Positions 1-5,150 of a DNA stretch of 5,969 nt are shown here, piece by piece. Numbering within the stretch: position 1 is the first letter of the stretch; each line of letters opens with the position of its first letter. The translations under genes were made by a program, and so were the position numbers. Below the pieces are notes generated by a model. The model worked only from the letters and a program-made list of their open reading frames with translations, searched no databases and was not told where the DNA came from. Source of the stretch: Candidatus Corynebacterium faecipullorum (GTDB taxonomy: Bacteria; Actinomycetota; Actinomycetes; Mycobacteriales; Mycobacteriaceae); assembly GCA_019114925.1 (NCBI GenBank), contig DXEO01000081.1:1-5969 (forward strand), read 5' to 3'.

Positions 1-188
1 AAGACCTTCGCCGCCGCCTGTGCAGCATCACCGAGGAAGGCCGGCACTTCCTGCTCCACGTCCCCCTCACCGGCCCGGCGCGCCTGCGCACCTATGAGTT
101 CAGCGAGGAAGAGTTAACCACCATGAAGCGGGGGTTCGAGACCGCGCTGAAAGCCTTCGGGTATGTGCCGTGGAGTGATGAGGGCTAG
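1..188 (+). CDS. C-terminal end of an unrecognised protein (5' partial)
   Basis: An open frame enters from the left edge (first full codon at 3) and stops at TAG 186-188, giving the last 61 residues of a protein. The piece starts DLRRRLCSITEEGRHFLLHV and ends in an amphipathic stretch (EEELTTMKRGFETALKAFGY) followed by VPWSDEG. It has no signal peptide, membrane segment or catalytic motif that I recognise. The codon pattern is normal for the surrounding GC-rich DNA, which supports real coding. It converges on the hydrolase fragment that follows, with 34 bases between the two stop codons. I cannot assign a function; a search with the upstream sequence would be needed to name it. Confidence 0.5.
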   Translation, partial: DLRRRLCSITEEGRHFLLHVPLTGPARLRTYEFSEEELTTMKRGFETALKAFGYVPWSDEG

Positions 189-218
189 CGCGGATGACTA
201 GCGCGTTGGCCGCGCTAG
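185..218. repeat. CTAGCGCG repeat and hairpin between convergent genes
   Basis: CTAGCGCG occurs at 185-192 and again at 198-205, and its exact reverse complement CGCGCTAG is at 211-218. The second and third copies form a perfect 8-bp stem with a 5-base loop (TTGGC). The first copy overlaps the TAG stop of the plus-strand gene, so the stem could pair in two alternative ways. The position between two convergent gene ends fits a bidirectional transcription end, but neither side has a T-run, so an ordinary Rho-independent terminator is not proven. Confidence 0.5.
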
Positions 219-222
219 ATGC

Positions 223-735
223 CTAGTCCTCCCCGCAGCCAGTTTCCACGAGGCGCTGCGCCACGTGCGTCAGCACGTCCAGTCCAGCCACGCAGTCTTC
301 CTCCGTGGTGAACTCCTTTTCATTGTGCGAGATGCCGTCGACGGAAGGAATGAAGAGCATGACCGTCGGCACCACCTCCTTGAGATTGGTCGAGTCATGG
401 CCGGCCACCGTGTAGATCTCCTGGTGCGAGTAGCCCAGTTCCTCCGCCACCTCCCGGGCTAGCGCCACGCCGGCTGCCGGGTAGGGGTTGAGCGCCCACT
501 CGTGTGTTGGTGACAGCTCGACTGAGGTCCGTGATTCCTCCTCCGCCGCAGCGATGATCTCCTGCAGGCGTGCTTGGGCTTTGTCCAGCACCTCCGCGGA
601 CGGCGAGCGCACATCCACGTTGAAGCGCACCTCGCGTGCAATCGTTACTGGTGAGTTTGGCTCCAACGTCAGCTGCGAGACCGAAGCCTGCAGCTGGCCT
701 TCGGCGGATTCGCCGGCGAGAGGCACCGCCCTCAT
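223..735 (-). pseudogene. M20-family amidohydrolase (N-carbamoyl-amino acid hydrolase/allantoate amidohydrolase type), C-terminal fragment
   Basis: About 170 residues match the C-terminal half of zinc-dependent M20 amidases such as N-carbamoyl-L-amino acid hydrolase, which remove carbamoyl or ureido groups in the cytoplasm. Visible features, counted from an ATG at 765 that lies beyond the homology, are the lid-domain segment SQLTLEPNSPVTIAREVRF near 30-48 followed by NVDVRSPS, AGHDSTNL near 121-128, and FIPSVDGISHNEKEFT near 138-153. In this family the His of GISHN is a metal ligand. Family members are about 400 residues long. The N-terminal catalytic half, with the other metal ligands and the catalytic Glu, is missing because homology ends near 720-740 and the sequence becomes an unrelated secreted-protein gene in the opposite orientation. 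The remaining frame has no stops or frameshifts, so the loss looks recent or artefactual. The substrate cannot be told from this half. The product should be inactive. Confidence 0.75.
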
Positions 736-745
736 CGCGCCGGCT
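718..745. other. Junction where two divergent genes are both truncated at their 5' ends
   Basis: Leftward from here the minus strand reads as an M20 hydrolase. Rightward the plus strand reads as the end of a signal peptide (GTALIAPAASA) and a secreted protein. Neither gene has a start codon, ribosome site or promoter near this point, and there is no intergenic DNA between them. The exact breakpoint cannot be fixed without the unrearranged sequence, because residues on both sides are plausible for either gene over about 25 bases. I see no insertion-sequence end, integrase site or long repeat at the junction. Confidence 0.65.
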
Positions 746-2053
746 GCCTCCGCAGCTACCCACACCGAGTCCTACCCGGAGACCCCGGCCGTGAACGCCA
801 AGCTGCCGATCGTTCACACTTCCCACGGCTCCGACCACATGAAGGCCAACGTGCTCAACCCGCGCCCAGTGTGCAACCCGTGGGAGGACCACCGCACCGT
901 GGTGTACAAGGTGACCGATAACTTCATGCCGGCCGGCACCATTTCCACCACCAACCAGACCAAGAAGGACATCCCGCTGCAGCAGGACCTGTCCAAGTCC
1001 CAGTCCATCACCCTGTCCGTCAACGGTGACCGCACTGAGACCACCTCCATGAACGCAGGCGGCAAGGGCTCCGGCAAGAACTCTGAGGGCTCCTTCGGCA
1101 TCTCCCACGAGATCGCCACCAAGCTCGGCGCTTCTGCGTCCTACTCCCTGTCTTGGGGGGCTGGCCAGTCCATCGGCCCGTACGATGTTCCGCCGAACCA
1201 CACCGGTGAGGCCACCTACGGCTTCCGTGTTCTGAACATGACCGGCACCCAGCAGTACTGCAAGCCGAACGGCACCTGGTCCACCCCGACCTTCTGGTCT
1301 GCAATGCAGCCGATGAAGAACGAGGTTCGCGTCAAGCTCTACGACGATATCGCTGATTCCTACGCTCCGAACAAGGACGCTCAGAACACCACCGACGTCA
1401 ACGACCCGAAGGTTGTTGAGGAGGAGAAGTCCCCGGAGGCTGACGCTGAGGTCATCAAGGACAACGAGGTCGCCCCGGAGGAGAAGGCCGTGTCCGAGGC
1501 CGAGGGCAAGAAGGAAGAAGAAGCCGACAAGAAGGTCCAGGAGGACGTCGAGAACGGCAAGACCGACGAGGCTAAGCAGAAGCTGGACCTGAAGCCGGTT
1601 CTGACCACCTCTGGCGCTAGGCACGCTGGTTTCGCTGGCACCGTTGCTCTCCGCCTGGAGAACGTCGGTACCGAGCGCTACTACGGCGACTTCCCGGCGG
1701 TTCAGTACCGCGTTGACGTCAAGACCGCTGAGGGCCCGAAGGGCGTTGACCGCCTCATCACCCCGCGCTCCTCCAACGGTGCGCACATCCGCGACCTGGG
1801 CTTCGACGAGAAGACCTCCACCCGCTCCTTCGAGGTCACCCTGGCCAACCCGATTAACGCTGGCGAGTCCACTCGCGTTGCCAACCTGGACTTCGGCGAC
1901 GGCAACACCAAGGAAGGCCGCCTGAAGAACTACATCGAGGTCACCCAGATTTCCCGCCTCGACAGTGACAAGTCCACCGATAACGACCAGAACGTTGACT
2001 CCCGCGAGATCACCGTGAAGGACACCGGTAAGAAGGCTGGGGGCCTGTTCTAG
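722..2053 (+). pseudogene. Secreted two-domain protein, 5' truncated; first domain resembles aerolysin/ETX-type beta pore-formers
   Basis: The last 443 residues of an exported protein are intact; numbering starts at codon 722. Residues 1-11 (GTALIAPAASA) look like the tail of a signal peptide with a cleavage site after ASA. Residues 12-225 form a beta-rich domain with two cysteines (51 and 180, possible disulfide). Within it, about 90-150 is a Ser/Thr/Gly-rich alternating stretch, followed by GPYDVPPNHTGEATYGF at 152-168. That layout recalls the membrane-insertion region and VPP-containing strand of aerolysin/ETX-MTX2 proteins; this is an inference from pattern. Residues 228-290 are a Glu/Lys-rich, probably helical linker. 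Residues 292-443 look like an Ig-like beta-sandwich ending KKAGGLF. No LPXTG anchor is present. Codons are strongly biased (AAG, AAC, TCC, ACC, CTG, GAG), as in very highly expressed corynebacterial genes. The frame stays open upstream to 488, but that part is antisense to the hydrolase and has no usable start, so secretion and normal expression are probably lost. Confidence 0.65.
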
Positions 2054-2124
2054 GAAACGCCCTTCGCCCGCTTCAGAGAGTGCAGCCCGCCGGCGCTTAG
2101 TCCGGTAATGAGAGAGTGAGAGGA

Positions 2125-2157
2125 CCCCGACCGCCACTGCGTGGTCGGGGTTTCTTT
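2125..2157 (+). terminator. Rho-independent terminator of the secreted-protein gene
   Basis: An 8-bp perfect stem, CCCCGACC (2125-2132) with GGTCGGGG (2143-2150), encloses a 10-base loop and is followed by TTTCTTT (2151-2157). It lies 72 bases after the stop codon at 2053 and isolates that gene from gntP downstream. Confidence 0.9.
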
Positions 2158-2214
2158 GTGCCGAGGACACACATCCGAAGCGCGTGAGCTCTAGATCACC
2201 ACGAACTGCGCACG

Positions 2215-2228
2215 TAAAATCAGCTTTC
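2215..2228 (+). promoter_or_regulatory. Probable -10 box of a leaderless gntP promoter
   Basis: TAAAAT at 2215-2220 fits the actinobacterial -10 pattern TANNNT. Eight bases later comes the ATG at 2229, so transcription would start at or next to the start codon. No convincing -35 is visible 16-18 bases upstream, which is common in this group. No obvious GntR-type operator was recognised, so the regulator is unknown. Confidence 0.5.
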
Positions 2229-3632
<1,404 letters not shown>

Positions 3633-3633
3633 C

Positions 3634-3653
3634 GCCGCAGCTGGAGCAGCGGC
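3634..3653 (+). repeat. GC-rich hairpin just after the gntP stop
   Basis: GCCGC (3634-3638) pairs with GCGGC (3649-3653), and inner GC/GC pairs extend the stem across an A-A mismatch. It starts one base after the gntP stop codon. There is no T-run after it, so it may stabilise the mRNA end or act as a weak terminator; neither role is proven. Confidence 0.35.
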
Positions 3654-3663
3654 AGGATCTCGA

Positions 3664-3676
3664 AAGCACCAGCTAA
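3664..3676. repeat. 13-bp direct repeat, copy A1
   Basis: AAGCACCAGCTAA here is identical to 4136-4148, which covers the stop codon of gntK. Similarity continues for several bases on both sides (about 17 of 20 positions). It may be a leftover of a duplicated gntK 3' end, or chance. Confidence 0.5.
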
Positions 3677-3692
3677 CCCTGAAACCTGACTT

Positions 3693-3772
3693 GGCCATTT
3701 TAGTGCGGAACAATCCCACCCCGCCGCCGAAAACCACCAGTTAGCAGTGTCAAGAGAGACGTTGCGCACCCA
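3693..3772. repeat. ~80-bp direct repeat, copy R1
   Basis: The segment from GGCCATTTTAGTGCGG to GTTGCGCACCCA aligns with 4036-4116 in the same orientation. By hand count about 70 of 82 aligned columns match (roughly 85%), with one 2-base gap. A weaker match continues to about 3790 against 4135, around a TAAG core. Longest shared blocks are AACAATCCCACCCC and TAGCAGTGTCAAGAG. It has no open frame of note and starts 61 bases after gntP. Confidence 0.85.
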
Positions 3773-3799
3773 CCAATAGCCTAAGCCTGGTCACAACGG

Positions 3800-3842
3800 C
3801 CGTTTCCGAAGTGCACTGCACGTATCTGCCTTCGCGAAACGG
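3800..3842. repeat. Stem-loop 1 (12/13-bp inverted repeat)
   Basis: CCGTTTCCGAAG (3800-3811) is the reverse complement of CTTCGCGAAACGG (3830-3842) except for one bulged base. The 18-base loop includes most of the odd palindrome GTGCACTGCAC (3811-3821). There is no T-run on either side. Confidence 0.7.
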
Positions 3843-3862
3843 AATGCCTTCTGCGCTCCCCT

Positions 3863-3882
3863 CGCAACGTGCAACGTTTGCG
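3863..3882. repeat. Stem-loop 2
   Basis: CGCAACGT (3863-3870) pairs with ACGTTTGCG (3874-3882) across a 3-base loop, with one bulged T. The stem has no following T-run. It sits between stem-loops 1 and 3. Confidence 0.55.
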
Positions 3883-3907
3883 TGCCTTCATTGACATGCT
3901 GGCGGCG

Positions 3908-4006
3908 TCTGACAAAAGGCATCAGTCATAAGGCGTTTTCACGGCTGAAAACTCCATTTACTTATTACAGATGGCGTTTTTAGACCCAAAGATGCCTTTT
4001 GCCAGA
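3908..4006. repeat. Long inverted repeat 3 (16-bp arms, 99 bp overall)
   Basis: TCTGACAAAAGGCATC (3908-3923) and GATGCCTTTTGCCAGA (3991-4006) are complementary at 15 of 16 positions, the mismatch being A3912/C4002. Eleven consecutive pairs are perfect. The 67-base interior is AT-richer and holds a smaller perfect hairpin at 3935-3952 and a possible ATAAG/CTTAT pair (3929-3933 with 3962-3966). The layout fits a nested RNA structure or the terminal repeats of a very small non-autonomous element. No clear target-site duplication flanks it. Confidence 0.75.
3935..3952. repeat. Perfect hairpin inside inverted repeat 3
   Basis: GTTTTCA (3935-3941) and TGAAAAC (3946-3952) are exact reverse complements around the tetraloop CGGC. 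It could be the apical stem of the larger fold or a binding site. Confidence 0.65.
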
Positions 4007-4017
4007 TGCCTTCTGCA
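3990..4017. repeat. Tandem 14-bp repeat
   Basis: AGATGCCTTTTGCC (3990-4003) is followed at once by AGATGCCTTCTGCA (4004-4017), identical at 12 of 14 positions. It overlaps the right arm of inverted repeat 3. Confidence 0.6.
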
Positions 4018-4035
4018 GGACGCCCTTCAGACGTA

Positions 4036-4116
4036 GGCCATATTAGTGCGGGGAACAATCCCACCCCACCGCCGAACAACACCAAGTAGCAGTGTCAAGA
4101 GTGGCGTTGCTCATCC
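4036..4116. repeat. ~80-bp direct repeat, copy R2
   Basis: This is the second copy of R1, in the same orientation, starting 343 bases further on and ending about 28 bases before the gntK stop. It carries GG where R1 has a 2-base gap (GCGGGGAACA against GCGGAACA). Since gntP and gntK converge while the copies are direct, the repeat is not a shared terminator in equal orientation to both genes. Confidence 0.85.
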
Positions 4117-4121
4117 ATCCA

Positions 4122-4133
4122 TGACTTAAGTCA
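4122..4133. repeat. 12-bp perfect palindrome TGACTTAAGTCA
   Basis: TGACTTAAGTCA is fully self-complementary and lies 12 bases beyond the gntK stop codon. The matching place after R1 (about 3777-3788) has only a degraded form around CTAAG. A dimeric DNA-binding protein site is possible, but the position at a gene end is unusual for an operator. Confidence 0.5.
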
Positions 4134-4135
4134 GG

Positions 4136-4148
4136 AAGCACCAGCTAA
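4136..4148. repeat. 13-bp direct repeat, copy A2, over the gntK stop
   Basis: This is identical to 3664-3676. It overlaps the last codon and stop of gntK on the minus strand, so this copy is probably the original and the one beside gntP the derived copy. Confidence 0.5.
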
Positions 4149-4636
4149 GCCCGCAAGTACTCGGCCGCCGCGGCAGCAAGCTCCTCCGGAGTAGCGCTAA
4201 CGTCGAGCACTACTCCTGCTTCCTCTGGGCGCAGTTCCTCCAGCGTTTCGAATTGCGAATCAAGCAGGGATACAGGCATGAAGTGTCCGGAGCGCTGGCT
4301 CATGCGCTCTTTGAGCAGCTCATAGGAGCCGTGCAGGTGCACGAAAACTGTATCTGGCGCTGCGGCGCGAATGAGTTCGCGGTAGGAATGCTTGAGCGCG
4401 GAACAGCCGACGATGGCTCCATCTTCTTGCTCCGCGAGGAAGCGCCCGATGGATTCGAGCCAGGGTTTCCGGTCATCGTCATCAAGCGCCTGCCCCGAGG
4501 CCATCTTCTCGATGTTCGCCGCCGGGTGCATATCGTCCCCATCCTGAAAGGGCAAGCTGGTGTGCTGCGCCAGCAACTCCCCGACCGTGGACTTACCGCA
4601 GCTTGAGACTCCCATGATCACAACGTGCTTGTGCAT
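4145..4636 (-). CDS. gntK: Gluconokinase (thermoresistant GntK type)
   Basis: A 163-residue cytoplasmic kinase that uses ATP to convert D-gluconate to 6-phosphogluconate, feeding the pentose phosphate pathway. The length is normal for the family. Visible motifs are the P-loop GVSSCGKST at 9-17 (a Ser replaces the more usual Gly at the fourth place, which the GxxxxGKS pattern allows), DGDDMHP at 32-38, NIEKMASGQALDDDDRKPWL at 41-60, CSALKHSYRE at 78-87 and SGHFMPVSLLDSQFETLE at 116-133. All are typical of GntK. Two ATG codons sit side by side (4637-4639 and 4634-4636). The Shine-Dalgarno AAGGAGG touches the first with no spacer, so I prefer the second; the proteins differ by one Met. The gene converges on gntP and has its own promoter, so the gluconate pair is not one operon. 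Confidence 0.93.
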   Translation of the reverse strand: MHKHVVIMGVSSCGKSTVGELLAQHTSLPFQDGDDMHPAANIEKMASGQALDDDDRKPWLESIGRFLAEQEDGAIVGCSALKHSYRELIRAAAPDTVFVHLHGSYELLKERMSQRSGHFMPVSLLDSQFETLEELRPEEAGVVLDVSATPEELAAAAAEYLRA

Positions 4637-4639
4637 CAT

Positions 4640-4646
4640 CCTCCTT
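4640..4646 (-). promoter_or_regulatory. Strong ribosome binding site of gntK
   Basis: AAGGAGG on the minus strand lies directly against ATG 4639 and 3 bases from ATG 4636. The spacing is shorter than the usual 5-9 bases for either start and favours the second ATG. Confidence 0.7.
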
Positions 4647-4659
4647 CACACACCACCCG

Positions 4660-4665
4660 ATTTTA
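4660..4665 (-). promoter_or_regulatory. Probable -10 box of gntK
   Basis: TAAAAT on the minus strand, the same hexamer as in front of gntP, lies 20 bases before ATG 4639 and predicts a leader of about 14 bases that contains the ribosome site. The preceding TAGCGC-G-TAGCGC direct repeat is a possible operator half-site pair. No good -35 is seen. Confidence 0.5.
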
Positions 4666-4710
4666 TGCGCTACGCGCTACCTGACGTGGCGCGGTTCAAC
4701 ACGGCGCGTC

Positions 4711-5097
4711 TTAGCCCAGCGGCGCATAGCCAAAGTCACCGCGCTGCACCTGACCGCGAGCATTCGGGTCGAAGGTTGCGCACAAGGCAGCCGCCACGTA
4801 GCGCACCCCACCTGCCGGCGAAGAGGAGCCGACGCGCTCGGCGCAGTTCTCCAGGGCTGGCAGGCCGATGCTCTCCCCCGGCTGCGTCATGGAGAAGAAA
4901 GATGCGGCCATCATGGTGTTACCATCAGCGCGCACGTATTCCGAGGAACCCTTGATGGCCTGCCAGGCAATCGCCCCGACGGGATCGGTGCGGAACTGAT
5001 CCCGCTCAGTTTGGGTCAGCTCGGCGTTAGCAGCAGGCACGGACAGAGTTGTGACAAGTAGTGCCGCGGTTGCAGCAAGGAGTGGAAACTTTTCCAT
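4711..5097 (-). CDS. Small exported protein of unknown function
   Basis: This 128-residue protein begins with a clear signal peptide: Lys3, a hydrophobic core at about 5-20 (PLLAATAALLVTTLSV), and a likely cleavage after PAANA at residue 25. The mature part of about 103 residues has two cysteines (85 in LENCAER and 106 in ALCATF) that could form one disulfide outside the membrane. Other parts are a short helix LTQTERDQF after the cleavage site and a Gly/Pro-rich tail ending GYAPLG. There is no lipobox, no transmembrane segment in the mature part and no recognised catalytic motif. I do not recognise the family. ATG 5097 is favoured because the signal peptide starts there and a TAGAGT box lies six bases upstream. 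It runs in the same direction as gntK but is separated from it by the gntK promoter, so it is probably a single-gene unit. Confidence 0.75.
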   Translation of the reverse strand: MEKFPLLAATAALLVTTLSVPAANAELTQTERDQFRTDPVGAIAWQAIKGSSEYVRADGNTMMAASFFSMTQPGESIGLPALENCAERVGSSSPAGGVRYVAAALCATFDPNARGQVQRGDFGYAPLG

Positions 5098-5103
5098 AGG
5101 AAT

Positions 5104-5109
5104 ACTCTA
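5104..5109 (-). promoter_or_regulatory. Probable -10 box of a leaderless promoter for the small exported protein
   Basis: TAGAGT on the minus strand fits TANNNT and is six bases before ATG 5097, so the transcript would begin at the start codon. A GGGGGA stretch just upstream of the box is too far (12 bases) for a good ribosome site, which also favours a leaderless start. Confidence 0.45.
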
Positions 5110-5150
5110 TCCCCCGCGCCACAGTTTTTCTCGGCATTGCCGACCCCGGC

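Larger units (their letters stand above)
3827..4013. repeat. Cluster of TGCCTTC heptamers
   Basis: TGCCTTC occurs exactly at 3827-3833, 3845-3851, 3883-3889 and 4007-4013. TGCCTTT occurs at 3993-3999, and its reverse complement AAAGGCA is at 3915-3921. Four exact copies of a 7-mer in under 190 bases is far above chance. The cluster may be a protein-binding array or a by-product of local duplication. Confidence 0.6.
3633..4144. other. 512-base intergenic region, repeat-rich, no credible gene
   Basis: This lies between the convergent stops of gntP and gntK. No open frame here combines good length, a ribosome site and plausible composition. The region instead holds two direct ~80-bp repeats, a 13-bp exact repeat, three inverted repeats able to form stem-loops, a tandem 14-mer, a cluster of TGCCTTC-type heptamers and a 12-bp palindrome, each listed separately. 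The middle (about 3910-4000) is visibly richer in A and T than the flanking genes. No classical terminator for either flanking gene was found. Confidence 0.8.

Noticed and set aside
718..745. Insertion-sequence end at the gene junction
   Set aside because: No terminal inverted repeat, target duplication or transposase fragment is visible around the junction.
4040..4100. A minus-strand promoter in R2 (TTGACA near 4092-4097)
   Set aside because: TTGACA is present but no TANNNT box follows at 16-18 bases; the TAATAT further on is too far from it to pair.
3693..4116. CRISPR array or integron attC sites
   Set aside because: There are only two repeats, they are 80 bp long, diverged and 343 bases apart, with no regular spacers, no cas genes and no integrase.
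4560..4955. A 131-codon plus-strand open frame
   Set aside because: It overlaps the gntK start, its promoter and the small exported protein in antisense. The Arg/Pro/Ser-rich translation is a typical shadow.
5131..5143. Hairpin TCGGC-ATT-GCCGA after the methyltransferase gene
   Set aside because: The stem is only five pairs and, in the direction of the gene, it is followed by A residues and not T, so it is not a convincing terminator.
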